DNA of 64,000 bases, taken from Orlajensenia stereocauli. Lineage in GTDB: Bacteria; Actinomycetota; Actinomycetes; Actinomycetales; Microbacteriaceae. The notes beneath the pieces are model-generated. The model ran no database searches and was not told where the DNA came from. It worked only from the letters and a program-made list of their open reading frames with translations. Shown here piece by piece: positions 7,681 through 16,026 of this stretch (the stretch's first letter is position 1; each line of letters opens with the position of its first letter). The stretch lies in assembly GCF_039548895.1 (NCBI RefSeq), contig NZ_JBCLVG010000001.1. One strand, 5' to 3'. Both the position numbers and the translations under genes were made by a program.

Positions 7681-8721
7681 CGTGTCGTCGGCCGCGAGCA
7701 GCTCCCGCACCCGAGGCACCACGACGGTGCCGTAGAGCTCGATGCTGTGCATGAGCTTCTCGTGCGAGAGCGTTCCGTTGGAGTACTTGAGGTCGAAGCG
7801 CTGCACACCGAGGTCCCGCACCGTCGCGGCGATCTTGCGGGCGACGGTCTCGGGGGAACCGACGTTCAAGGCCCCCTCGTCTGCCTCGTTCTCGAAGGTG
7901 TCGCGGGTGATCGGACCCCAGCCGCGCTCCCGGCCGATGCGGGTGATCATCGCCTGGTGATGCGGCCACAGCTCCTCGCGGGCCTGCGCGTCGGTGTCGG
8001 CGATGTGCCCGGGCGAGTGCACGCCGACGGGCAGCATCGGCTGGCCGAGCTGAGCCAGGGCGCGGTGATACAGGTCGACGAACGGTCGGAAGCGCGCGGG
8101 TGCTCCCCCGATGATCGCGAGCATCAGCGGGTAGCCGTAGGTCGCGGCTCGCACGACGGATTCGGGAGAACCGCCGACGCCGATCCACGCCTTGAGGGCG
8201 CCGGATGCCGTCTTCGGGTAGACCTCCTGGTTCACGAGGGCCGCACGCTTGCGGCCCTCCCACGTGACGGGGGTCTCCTTGACGAGCTCGGCGAACAGCT
8301 CGAGCTTCTCCTCGAAGAGGTCCTCGTACTCGCTCAGCTGGTAGCCGAACAGCGGGAACGACTCGGTGAACGAACCGCGCCCGAGGATCACCTCGGCGCG
8401 TCCGTTCGAGATGCCGTCGAGGGTGGCGAAGCGCTGGAACACGCGCACGGGGTCGTCGGAGCTCAGCACTGTCACGGCGGAGCCGAGGTGGATGGTCTCG
8501 GTCTTCGCGCCGATCGCCGCGAGCACGACCTCGGGCGCCGAGACGGCGAAGTCGTCGCGGTGGTGTTCGCCGACGCCGAAGAAGTCGAGGCCCACCTGAT
8601 CGGCCAGCACGCCCTGGGCGACGACGTTCCGCAGCACCTCGGCCTGCGACAGCCTGTCTCCGTTCGCGTCGACCGTGACGTCGCCGAAGGTGTCGACTCC
8701 GAACTCGACCTGCTGTGCCAT
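7672..8721 (-). CDS. LLM-class flavin-dependent oxidoreductase
   Basis: A 349-residue luciferase-like monooxygenase (TIM-barrel, FMN or F420 family). The N-terminal strand VEFGVDTFGD, the GVGEHH motif near residue 51, IHLGSAVTVLSSDDPVRVFQ and ILGRGSFTESFPLFGY are typical of the group annotated as LLM oxidoreductases close to bacterial luciferase alpha. The real substrate is unknown. AGGAG lies 8 nt before the ATG at 8721. Upstream, around 8745-8762, an imperfect inverted repeat around ATACGTTTGCAT might be an operator. It is one of three LLM genes within 5 kb, each apparently with its own promoter. Confidence 0.85.
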   Translation of the reverse strand: MAQQVEFGVDTFGDVTVDANGDRLSQAEVLRNVVAQGVLADQVGLDFFGVGEHHRDDFAVSAPEVVLAAIGAKTETIHLGSAVTVLSSDDPVRVFQRFATLDGISNGRAEVILGRGSFTESFPLFGYQLSEYEDLFEEKLELFAELVKETPVTWEGRKRAALVNQEVYPKTASGALKAWIGVGGSPESVVRAATYGYPLMLAIIGGAPARFRPFVDLYHRALAQLGQPMLPVGVHSPGHIADTDAQAREELWPHHQAMITRIGRERGWGPITRDTFENEADEGALNVGSPETVARKIAATVRDLGVQRFDLKYSNGTLSHEKLMHSIELYGTVVVPRVRELLAADDTSA

Positions 8722-8813
8722 GAGGGCTCCTGACTACTCGATCACTTCATACGTTTGCATAAAACGGAACGGCAGGTCGCATCCGGCTATTCCCGAGGCG
8801 ACGGATGCCGCCA

Positions 8814-9803
8814 TCAGGCCAGCGCCGGCAGTACCTCGCGCTCGAACAACTCGATGCCCGACCTGTCGTAGGCCGCCTCCGGGAAGTCGTGGATGGCGTA
8901 TCCCAGCCCGTGCTCGCGTCGCTCGCGCAGGCGCTCCACGATCTGCTCCGGCGTGCCGACCGCCGGAGTGCCGTTGCGATACTCGGCCACGAACTCCCCC
9001 GCCTTGGTCTCGCCGAGGAACGGCAGCACCCTGGCGTGCAGCGCGTCGATGCGGTCGGCGACCTCGGACTCGGTCGCGGCGACGATGGTGTTGAAGTTCG
9101 ACGACCGGGTGATGGAGGCGAAGTCGCGGCCGATCGCCTCGCAGTGGCCACGGAGCACGGCGCTCTTGTGGTCGAACTCCTCGAGGGTTCCGGCGAAGTT
9201 GGTGTAGCTGGCGTACTGCGCGGCGATCTTCAGAGTGACCTTCTCACCGCCGCCCGCGATCCACATGGGGATGCCGCCCTCCTGCAGCGGGAGGGGCCGA
9301 ACGATGGCCCCGTCGACCTGATAGTGCTTCCCGTCGAGGGTCGCGCTGCCCGTCGTCCAGGCCTGGGAGAAGATCTCGACTCCCTCACGCAGACGGGCGA
9401 GCCTCTCCGCGACGGGCGGGAAGCCGTAGCCGTAGGCGCGCCACTCGTGCTCGTACCAGCCGCCGCCGATGCCCATCTGCGTGCGGCCGCCCGAGATGAT
9501 GTCGACCGTCGCGGCGATCTTGGCGAGGTGGGCAGGGTTGCGGTAGCTCATGCACGTGCACATCTGGCCGAGCTTCACGCGCGACGTGCTCGCGGCGAAT
9601 GCCGCCATCAGCGTCCACGCCTCGTGCGTGGCCTCCTCGGAAGGCACGGGCACGGTGTGGAAGTGGTCGTACACCCAGAGCGAGTCCCACGGCCCGGCGT
9701 CTGCGTGCTGTGCGAGCGAGTTCATCGTGTCCCACTGATCGGCCGGGTCGATGCCGAGAAGGTCGTGCCGCCAGCCCTGGGGAATGAAGAGTCCGAAGTC
9801 CAT
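8814..9803 (-). CDS. LLM-class (F420-dependent type) oxidoreductase
   Basis: A 329-residue luciferase-like oxidoreductase. It begins MDFGLFIPQGWRHDL, as in F420-dependent LLM proteins, and has WVYDHFHTVP near residue 45, MSYRNPAHLAKIAATVDIIS, and GIGGGWYEHEWRAYG, the glycine-rich cofactor-binding strand. C-terminal GTPEQIVERL is also typical. The ATG at 9803 is chosen over an upstream start at 9860. A -10 box TAGGCT (9811-9816) ends 7 nt before it, so the longer start would not be transcribed, and no Shine-Dalgarno is needed. Substrate unknown. Confidence 0.85.
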   Translation of the reverse strand: MDFGLFIPQGWRHDLLGIDPADQWDTMNSLAQHADAGPWDSLWVYDHFHTVPVPSEEATHEAWTLMAAFAASTSRVKLGQMCTCMSYRNPAHLAKIAATVDIISGGRTQMGIGGGWYEHEWRAYGYGFPPVAERLARLREGVEIFSQAWTTGSATLDGKHYQVDGAIVRPLPLQEGGIPMWIAGGGEKVTLKIAAQYASYTNFAGTLEEFDHKSAVLRGHCEAIGRDFASITRSSNFNTIVAATESEVADRIDALHARVLPFLGETKAGEFVAEYRNGTPAVGTPEQIVERLRERREHGLGYAIHDFPEAAYDRSGIELFEREVLPALA

Positions 9804-9944
9804 GATCGCCAGCCTAGGCGGCCACTCCAGCTCGTCGAAGGTAGCGACACCTCGACGCACTCGCTTCGCTCACGTGCCTTCGGCGACCGGACGCGCTGGC
9901 TGCACCCACGTGCCTTCGGCGAGCGAGGCTGCAATGATCGACTG

Positions 9945-10919
9945 ATGACGAAGAGCATCCTGTTCCTCGGCGGTACCGGCGTCATCAGCGCGGCATCCGT
10001 CTCCCGTGCCATCGAACTCGGCCACGACGTGACAGTGCTGAACCGGGGTGAATCGAGAGTGCGTCCGCTGCCGGATGCCGTCCGCAGGCTGACCGCCGAT
10101 CTCCGCGATCCCGCGAGCGTGCGCGAGGCCGTCGGCGACGCCGAGTTCGACGTCGTCGCCGAGTTCCTCGCGTTCACTCCCGAGCACGTGCAGGCCGACG
10201 TCGACCTGTTCGAGGGCCGGGTGGGCCAGTACGTGTTCATCAGCTCGGCCTCCGCGTACCAGACCCCTCCCTCGCGACTTCCGGTGACCGAGTCGACGCC
10301 GCTGCGCAACCCGTTCTGGCAGTACTCCCGCGACAAGATCGCCTGCGAGGACCTGCTCGTGGGCGCCTACCGCGACCGCGGCTTCCCGGCCACGATCGTG
10401 CGGCCATCGCACACCTACGACCGCACGCTGCTGCCCACCTCGGGCGGATGGACGGACATCGCACGGATGCGGGTCGGCAAGCCCGTCATCGTGCACGGCG
10501 ACGGAACCAGCCTCTGGACCATCACCCACACGCGCGACTTCGCGGTCGGATTCGCAGGGCTGCTCGGCAACCCGTACGCCGTGGGCGACACCTTCCACAT
10601 CACCGGAGACCACGCTCCTACATGGAACCAGATCTACGGCTGGCTGGGCGAGGCCGCGGGCGTCGAGCCCGTGCTCGCGCACGTCTCATCCGAGACGATC
10701 GCGGCCGCGCATCCGGAGCTCGGACCCGGCCTCATCGGCGATAAGGCGCACTCCATGGTCTTCGACAACTCGAAGGTGAAGGCGCTGGTTCCCGAGTTCG
10801 CGACCACGGTGCCGTTCTGGGAGGGCGCCGCCGAGATGATCGCCTGGCACGATGCGCATCCGGAGTCCCAGGTCGTGGATGCCGAGCTCGACGCCGCCTT
10901 CGATCGACTCGTGGGCTGA
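9945..10919 (+). CDS. NAD(P)-dependent sugar-epimerase-like reductase (extended SDR)
   Basis: The 324-residue product has an N-terminal Rossmann motif (ILFLGGTGVISAASV, residues 5-19) in which the usual last Gly of GxxGxxG is Ser or Ala. FISSASAYQTPPSRLPVTES and YSRDKIACEDLL supply the Ser and the YxxxK pair of extended short-chain dehydrogenases. TIVRPSHTYDRTLLPT and later HITGDHAPTWNQIY resemble isoflavone-reductase-like or plastid CSP41-like epimerases. The ATG at 9945 begins at the Rossmann strand. The upstream 80 bp contains two copies of the short repeat CACGTGCCTTCGGCGA. Function beyond nucleotide-dependent oxidoreduction is unknown. Confidence 0.8.
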   Translation: MTKSILFLGGTGVISAASVSRAIELGHDVTVLNRGESRVRPLPDAVRRLTADLRDPASVREAVGDAEFDVVAEFLAFTPEHVQADVDLFEGRVGQYVFISSASAYQTPPSRLPVTESTPLRNPFWQYSRDKIACEDLLVGAYRDRGFPATIVRPSHTYDRTLLPTSGGWTDIARMRVGKPVIVHGDGTSLWTITHTRDFAVGFAGLLGNPYAVGDTFHITGDHAPTWNQIYGWLGEAAGVEPVLAHVSSETIAAAHPELGPGLIGDKAHSMVFDNSKVKALVPEFATTVPFWEGAAEMIAWHDAHPESQVVDAELDAAFDRLVG

Positions 10920-10941
10920 TCGCTCCGCGCGGACGGTGACG

Positions 10942-10977
10942 CCTCAGCCCTGCGGGCGGCCTCAGCCCTGCGGGCGG
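10942..10977. repeat. Perfect 18-bp tandem duplication over a stop codon
   Basis: CCTCAGCCCTGCGGGCGG occurs twice in tandem (10942-10959 and 10960-10977). The second copy encodes the last residues and stop of the minus-strand thioesterase. The first reproduces the same codons just beyond the stop. Confidence 0.9.
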
Positions 10978-11477
10978 TGGGCGAACACCAGCAGGCTGCT
11001 CGTCGCGGTGGCGAGAAGGTTTCCGGCGCTGTCGGTGAGCTCGGCCTCGGCGAAGATCACCCTGGTGCCGCTCTTGCGCACGCGCCCGGTGGCCCGCAGC
11101 GGTGCTGCCGACGGCTGGATCGGGCGTACGTAGCTCACGGTGATGTCGATCGAGGTGTAGCCGGTGCCGGCGGGCAGGGTGCTGTGGGCCGCGCACCCGA
11201 GCACGGTGTCGAGCACGGTGCACGCCAGCCCGCCGTGGATCGTGCCGAGGGGGTTGTAGTGCGCCTGGGTCGGTCGCGACTCGAAGATCACCTCGCCCTC
11301 GGACACCGCGACGATGTCCATGTTCATCAGCACGGCGATCGGAGGCTCGGGGATGCGCCCCTCGAGGATGCCGGTCAGGTACTCGAGGCCGCTGAGCTGC
11401 GGCAACTGCGCGAGCCCGACGGCGGGATCGACCCAGGTGTAGGTGGCTGAGGAGGTCGGAAGCTCGGTGTTCGTCAC
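10962..11477 (-). CDS. PaaI-family acyl-CoA thioesterase
   Basis: A 171-residue hotdog-fold thioesterase that hydrolyses acyl- or aryl-CoA. The catalytic segment is PLGTIHGGLACTVLDTVLGC, matching the HGG and following Asp of the PaaI/YbgC-like group. ITVSYVRPIQ and RATGRVRKSG are the later strands. I chose the GTG at 11477. A -10 box TATCGT (11485-11490) ends 7 nt upstream, and the alternative GTG at 11486 would lie inside that box. The C-terminus coincides with an 18-bp tandem repeat. Confidence 0.82.
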   Translation of the reverse strand: MTNTELPTSSATYTWVDPAVGLAQLPQLSGLEYLTGILEGRIPEPPIAVLMNMDIVAVSEGEVIFESRPTQAHYNPLGTIHGGLACTVLDTVLGCAAHSTLPAGTGYTSIDITVSYVRPIQPSAAPLRATGRVRKSGTRVIFAEAELTDSAGNLLATATSSLLVFAHRPQG

Positions 11478-11549
11478 GATCGTCACGATAACACCGGGCT
11501 TTCAACATCCGACGGGCGGAATACCCTTGCGCGTGCCTACGCTGTGGTC

Positions 11550-12566
11550 ATGGTGAAGCGCATCGGATTCCTCTCCTTCGGCCACTACCAGGCCGTACCC
11601 GGGTCGTTGACCCGCACGGCCGCCGACGTACTGCAGCAGTCGATCGACCTGGCTGTTGCGGCCGAGGAGGTCGGCGTCGACGGCGCCTACTTCCGGGTGC
11701 ACCACTTCGCCCGCCAGCTCGCGTCGCCGTTCCCCCTGCTCGCCGCCGTCGGCGCCCGCACGAAGACCATCGAGATCGGCACCGGCGTCATCGACATGCG
11801 CTACGAGAACCCGCTCTACATGGCGGAGTCCGCTGCCGCGGCCGACCTGATCGCGGGCGAGAGACTGCAGCTCGGCATCAGCCGGGGATCACCCGAGACG
11901 GCGCTGGCCGGCTACGAGTCGTTCGGCTACGTCCCCTCCGACGGTCAGACGGATGCCGACATGGCGCGTGCTCACACCGAACTCTTCCGCGCCGCGATCG
12001 CCGGAGCCGGGCTGGCCCACGCCAACCCGCAGATGACCGGCTCGACGCATCCGCTCGCCATCGAACCGCTGTCTCCGACGCTGCCCCAGCGCATCTGGTG
12101 GGGTGCAGGCACGCGCAAGACCGCCGTGTGGACGGCGGAGCAGGGCATGAACCTGATGAGCTCGACGCTGCTCACCGAAGACACCGGGGTGCCGTTCGAC
12201 CAGCTGCAGGCCGAGCAGATCGCGATGTTCCGGGCGGCGTGGGCCGAAGCCGGCCACGACTTCGAGCCACGGGTGTCGGTGAGCCGCAGCATCCTGCCGC
12301 TCATCGACGACGAGTCCCGACGCTACTTCGGGCTGCGCGCGCAGGCCGACGCGAAGGACCAGGTGGGCCACCTCGACGGCGGGCTCGCCCGCTTCGGGCG
12401 CAGCTATATCGGCGAGCCCGACGTGATCGCGGCCGAGCTGGCTCAGGATGCCGCCGTGCAGGCCGCGGACACCGTGCTGGTCACGGTGCCCAACCAGCTC
12501 GGCGTCGACTTCAACGCGCGCATCCTGGAGTCGATCGTGCGTGACATCAGTCCGGCACTGGGCTGA
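11550..12566 (+). CDS. LLM-class flavin-dependent oxidoreductase
   Basis: A 338-residue member of the luciferase-like family. MVKRIGFLSFGHYQ starts the barrel. GAYFRVHHFARQLASPFPLL supplies the HH pair, TKTIEIGTGVIDMRYENPLY the second conserved block, and LQLGISRGSPETAL the glycine-containing phosphate-binding strand. The start at 11550 is supported by a -10 box TACGCT (11538-11543) ending 6 nt before the ATG, which predicts a leaderless message. It is closer in pattern to the oxidoreductase at 7672 than to the F420-like one at 8814. Substrate unknown. Confidence 0.85.
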   Translation: MVKRIGFLSFGHYQAVPGSLTRTAADVLQQSIDLAVAAEEVGVDGAYFRVHHFARQLASPFPLLAAVGARTKTIEIGTGVIDMRYENPLYMAESAAAADLIAGERLQLGISRGSPETALAGYESFGYVPSDGQTDADMARAHTELFRAAIAGAGLAHANPQMTGSTHPLAIEPLSPTLPQRIWWGAGTRKTAVWTAEQGMNLMSSTLLTEDTGVPFDQLQAEQIAMFRAAWAEAGHDFEPRVSVSRSILPLIDDESRRYFGLRAQADAKDQVGHLDGGLARFGRSYIGEPDVIAAELAQDAAVQAADTVLVTVPNQLGVDFNARILESIVRDISPALG

Positions 12567-12568
12567 TG

Positions 12569-12720
12569 CGCTTCGGGCGGTCGCTTCGCTCGGCCCTCAG
12601 CGAGCGGATCGTCGAGTACCCGCTCGCTCAGCGAGCGGATCGTCGGGTACCCGCTCGCTCAGCGAGCGGATCGTCGGGTACCCGCTCGCAGAGGCCCGGA
12701 CGGAGTCCGCGGCCGAAGCG
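12569..12720. repeat. REP-like palindromic intergenic element, copy A
   Basis: A left arm starting CGCTTCGGGCGG and a right arm ending GCGGCCGAAGCG flank three tandem 31-bp units (starting 12596, 12627, 12658). Each unit begins CTCAGCGAGCGG, is itself able to pair (GAGCGG with CCGCTC) and holds GGATCGTCGGGTACCC. Related elements occur near 24.2, 26.9, 37.8 and 59.6 kb. Confidence 0.75.
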
Positions 12721-12742
12721 CAGCAGATGACAGGATCGACTC

Positions 12743-13147
12743 GTGACCGAGCCAGCCTTTCCCGTCCCGAGCGACGACAGCCGCTGCCCCTGCCTGAGCG
12801 GCGAGACCTACGGTTCCTGTTGCGGGCGGTTCCACAGCGGCGCGACCCTCGCGCCCACCGCGGTCCAGCTCATGCGCTCGCGGTACTCGGGCTACGTGGT
12901 CGGTGACGTGGCCTACCTGCTGAGCACGTGGCATCCGTCGACCCGTCCGTCCGAGCTGGAGCTCGATCCGTCCGTGCGCTGGTTCCGCCTCGAGATCGCC
13001 GCGACCACCGGCGGTGGTCCGTTCGACACGACGGGCACCGTCGAGTTCACCGCCCGCTCCAAGCACGACGGCGTCGCTCATGCCCAGCACGAGAACAGCA
13101 GCTTCGTTCGCGAGCGCGGAGCCTGGCTCTACGTCGACGCGCTCTGA
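12743..13147 (+). CDS. YchJ-family (SEC-C motif) protein
   Basis: A 134-residue YchJ/UPF0225-type protein. The N-terminus has the zinc-binding SEC-C motif CPCLSGETYGSCCGRFHSG (Cys-x-Cys, then CC). APTAVQLMRSRYSGYVVGD is the most conserved part of the family. The rest is a nuclear-transport-factor-2-like fold ending in FVRERGAWLYVD. The function is not established. The GTG at 12743 follows CAGGAT-N6, which could be either a weak -10 of a leaderless message or an AGGA ribosome site. Confidence 0.88.
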   Translation: MTEPAFPVPSDDSRCPCLSGETYGSCCGRFHSGATLAPTAVQLMRSRYSGYVVGDVAYLLSTWHPSTRPSELELDPSVRWFRLEIAATTGGGPFDTTGTVEFTARSKHDGVAHAQHENSSFVRERGAWLYVDAL

Positions 13148-13180
13148 GAAGCGGCGCCCAGGCCCGAGGCGGAGTTCGGC

Positions 13181-13975
13181 TCAGGCCGGGACGCCCAGCT
13201 CGTCGAGCGCGTCCTGCACGATGGTCAGACCGCCGAGACCCGGCATCCCGCTGATCGAATCGTCGACCTTCCTGGCGGCCTTCCGTCCGTCGGGCCCGCT
13301 CATGAGGTGGTTCATGACGTGCTGCACGTCCGAACGCTCCATGATGCTGGAGCCGACAGGCGCCCAGAACCTGCTGAGCGCGAATCGGGTGATCTTCTGC
13401 GCCTTGGTGCTCCTGGCCAGTCGCTCGCGCGCCTGCGAGGTGTAGAAGGCGACGTGTCGCGCCTCCTGCTTGGCAATACGGCGCAGCAACTCGGCGAGCA
13501 CGGGATCCTGCTCGAGCTCGGCCATGCGGTTGTAGGCGGTGATGGCGGACCACTCGTTGGCCGCGCCCCACGACATGTGCACTGCCACGAAGTCCTCGCC
13601 GACGAGCGAGCCGAGCACCGACTGCTTGATGGGGTCGAGGCGGTCCTTCCAGCCGAGCTTCAGCCGGTTGGCCTTCAGCTGGTCGAAGTCGACGGTGATG
13701 TCGTGCATCGCGAGCACGGCGGCGAGGGCCTCACCGTGCCAGAACTCCTCGCGGTTCCACATGGTCATGAACGAACTCACGTCGGCCTCGCGGTGCGAGG
13801 GGGTGGTGAGCAGATCCCGGGTGTAGCAGACGGTGTGGTACTCGACGTCGGCCATGTAGCGCAGGGTGCGCAGCGAGTCCTCGGGCAGCGGATGCTCGCG
13901 GAAGACCTCGAGATCGAGGTCGTCCCAGTTCACGCTCACGCTCGTCGCCGTGTAGGTGTCGATGTCGAATGCCAC
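13181..13975 (-). CDS. Ferritin-like diiron protein (acyl-ACP desaturase-like)
   Basis: A 264-residue four-helix protein with a full set of diiron ligands: Glu in ADVEYHT, ExxH in REEFWHGEAL, Glu in WGAANEWSA and ExxH in QEARHVAF. This E / ExxH / E / ExxH pattern is that of soluble desaturases and related oxidases. The GTG at 13975 has GGGGAG about 6 nt upstream. It lies 42 bp downstream of a paralogue that has lost most of these ligands, itself coupled to an epoxide hydrolase. A role in oxidising an acyl or hydrocarbon chain is an inference. Confidence 0.75.
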   Translation of the reverse strand: MAFDIDTYTATSVSVNWDDLDLEVFREHPLPEDSLRTLRYMADVEYHTVCYTRDLLTTPSHREADVSSFMTMWNREEFWHGEALAAVLAMHDITVDFDQLKANRLKLGWKDRLDPIKQSVLGSLVGEDFVAVHMSWGAANEWSAITAYNRMAELEQDPVLAELLRRIAKQEARHVAFYTSQARERLARSTKAQKITRFALSRFWAPVGSSIMERSDVQHVMNHLMSGPDGRKAARKVDDSISGMPGLGGLTIVQDALDELGVPA

Positions 13976-14017
13976 TCTGCTCCCCTCGTTCCGCTGATCA
14001 TCCAAGCACGCGTGTGC

Positions 14018-14860
14018 TCAGGCTGCGAGCCGCAGCTGCACGGCATGCACCGTGCCATCGTCCATGCCGGGTAGATCGGCGACGGATGCCGCCACCCGCC
14101 GCGCTCGCTCCACCCCGCTATCGCCGGCGAACGTGAACCCGGTGAAGAAGACCCGGTCGGAGGGAGCGAGTGCGATGGCTCCGATGGGCAGCACATCACG
14201 GCGCAGCTCCCGGCGGGTGAGACGCACGGCGCGCGGACTCTCGAGCAGCCGGTGCACGGCCTCCTCCTCGAAGAATCGCGAGTGCCGGGCCTTGAGGTCG
14301 ATCACCTCGCCCAGGGCGCGGGCGATCTCGGGGTTGTCGCTCAGCTCGATCACGCGCTCGTAGGTTGCCCGCAGCATCCCATCGTCGACGAGACCACTCG
14401 CCACGTGCACGGCCACGATCGACTCGCCGGCGAGGAAGCCCGAGAGGGATCGCCGCACGGGCCCGCGGCGGGCACGCCGTTCTGCCCGGCCGCGCGAGGT
14501 CGCGGCATCCGTCACCGGGCTCGCCTCCACGGCTGCGTGCTGCGCCTCGGGTTGGGCTTCGGCGATGGCGGTCAGGGCGTCGGCGATCCAGAACTTCTCG
14601 AAAGCCCAGCTCACCAGGAACGCCGTCACCCGGGCGTCCTTGTGGGTCGCGGTGACGAGCACGTTGCGCAGGCGATCCATCGTGGCGGCCTCGAGATCGC
14701 GCAGCACGCGCACGGCTCGCGCGGCGTCGACCGGAAGGGGTCGGGCGGCGAGCGCCGCGAGGTCGAGGCGATCGCGGTGCGTGCCGACGGCAGTGCGGGT
14801 GAACTCGCGCACGTCGAAGCGTTGGGAGCCTGTCATGAGTCCAGCAGCATCCGGCGTCAT
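14018..14860 (-). CDS. Ferritin-like paralogue with degenerate diiron site
   Basis: The 280-residue protein aligns along its length with the desaturase-like protein next to it, for example AFEKFWIADAL against REEFWHGEAL and LKARHSRFFEEEA against QEARHVAFYTSQA. Both ligands of the second helix are replaced (Glu to Lys, His to Ile), the third-helix Glu becomes Asp or is lost, and the last helix keeps only His. It is therefore unlikely to bind two irons. The start at 14860 overlaps the stop of the epoxide hydrolase as ATGA, so the two are coupled. A structural partner of the intact paralogue is one possibility. Confidence 0.7.
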   Translation of the reverse strand: MTPDAAGLMTGSQRFDVREFTRTAVGTHRDRLDLAALAARPLPVDAARAVRVLRDLEAATMDRLRNVLVTATHKDARVTAFLVSWAFEKFWIADALTAIAEAQPEAQHAAVEASPVTDAATSRGRAERRARRGPVRRSLSGFLAGESIVAVHVASGLVDDGMLRATYERVIELSDNPEIARALGEVIDLKARHSRFFEEEAVHRLLESPRAVRLTRRELRRDVLPIGAIALAPSDRVFFTGFTFAGDSGVERARRVAASVADLPGMDDGTVHAVQLRLAA

Positions 14861-15981
14861 CCTCGAATCTTGGCGAAGAAGGCTGTGAGATGCCCCGCGA
14901 GCAGCTGTGGTTCCTCGTGGGCGAGGAAGTGACCGCCGACCGACGGTTCGTGCCAGACGCGGATGTCGGAGCACGACCTGTCGGCGATGCTGCGCGGCAT
15001 CTCGCGGATGCCGACCTCGGCGCTCACCGTGAAGCCCGCCGGTACGGCGATTGCGGGCCGCGGCCGGTTCGCGTCGTAGTCGACGTACTGGCGGAACGAG
15101 GTGCCGATGGACTCCGTGACCCAGTACAGGGTCCCGATGGTGAACAGGGTCTCGCGGTCGAAGCGCGTCTCGAGATCGCCGCCGCGGTCGCTCCAGTCGC
15201 GGTACTTGTCGATGATCCAGGCCAGCAGACCGGCCGGCGAGTCGGCGACGGCGGCTCCGATGGTGTCCGGACGCGTGATCATGATGGCGCTGTAGCCGCC
15301 GTCCGATGCGTCGAACTCCGCCTCGGACTCGAGGAACTCGTGCTCCTCGTCCGTGAGCGGCGCCTCGAACTCGGCCGGGAACGGCGGGTGGATCATGTAG
15401 AGGCCGGTGACGGACTCCGGATGCTTCGCAGCGAGCCAGGCCGCGACAGTGCCGCCGATGTCTCCCCCGAACACCCCGTAGCGCTCGAAGCCGAGCTCTT
15501 CGGTCATGAGCGTGTGCATGACGTCGGCCATGGCCTCCCGGGTGAGCGGCCCATCGGGCAGCTCGCTGAAGAGGAAGCCCGGCATCGAGGGAACAACGAT
15601 CTCGAACGGGGCGCCAACCGCCTGGAATTCCTCGACCAGCGCGAGCATCTCGATGAAGCTGCTCGGCCAGCCGTGCATCAGGAGGAGCGGCATCCGTTCG
15701 CCATCGACGGGCCCGGAGCTCGCCCGCACGACGTGGATGCTCGTGCCGTCCACTTCGACGAGGCGGTGGTCGAGTCCGTTGAGGCGGCTCTCGACGGAGC
15801 GCCAGTCGGAATCGAGCCAGTCTGCCCACGCTCCGACGAGTGAGGCGAGGTAGCCGGGGTCGACGCCGGCACCCCAGAACTCCGAACGGCTCGGTGTCGT
15901 GAAGCGGGTGTTGCGCAGCCGCATCCGCAGGTCGTCGAGCGTGTCGTCTGGCACGGCGATCGTGAACGGGGTGGAAGTCAT
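14857..15981 (-). CDS. Epoxide hydrolase (microsomal type, EHN family)
   Basis: A 374-residue alpha/beta hydrolase that opens epoxides to diols. Residues 1-105 form the EHN cap region (FTIAVPDDTLDDLRMRLRNT). LLLMHGWPSSF at 100-110 gives the oxyanion HGWP motif. FGGDIGGTVAA at 171-181 holds the nucleophile Asp174, and VGGHFLAHEEP near 350 holds the catalytic His. Two conserved Tyr of the lid are expected near YSAIM and RQYVDYD. GGAGGGA directly precedes the ATG. It heads an operon with the two ferritin-like genes. Confidence 0.9.
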   Translation of the reverse strand: MTSTPFTIAVPDDTLDDLRMRLRNTRFTTPSRSEFWGAGVDPGYLASLVGAWADWLDSDWRSVESRLNGLDHRLVEVDGTSIHVVRASSGPVDGERMPLLLMHGWPSSFIEMLALVEEFQAVGAPFEIVVPSMPGFLFSELPDGPLTREAMADVMHTLMTEELGFERYGVFGGDIGGTVAAWLAAKHPESVTGLYMIHPPFPAEFEAPLTDEEHEFLESEAEFDASDGGYSAIMITRPDTIGAAVADSPAGLLAWIIDKYRDWSDRGGDLETRFDRETLFTIGTLYWVTESIGTSFRQYVDYDANRPRPAIAVPAGFTVSAEVGIREMPRSIADRSCSDIRVWHEPSVGGHFLAHEEPQLLAGHLTAFFAKIRG

Positions 15982-16026
15982 CCCTCCACTGTCGCAGAAA
16001 CCCGCCGGGTCGGGCAGGATCGACGC

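Noticed and set aside
8745..8762. Imperfect inverted repeat upstream of the first LLM oxidoreductase
   Set aside because: Only five of nine base pairs match, so an operator cannot be claimed. It is mentioned in the gene entry only.
12569..12720. Repeats considered as a CRISPR or phage attachment site
   Set aside because: Units are directly tandem without unique spacers and belong to the dispersed CTCAGCGAGCG family.
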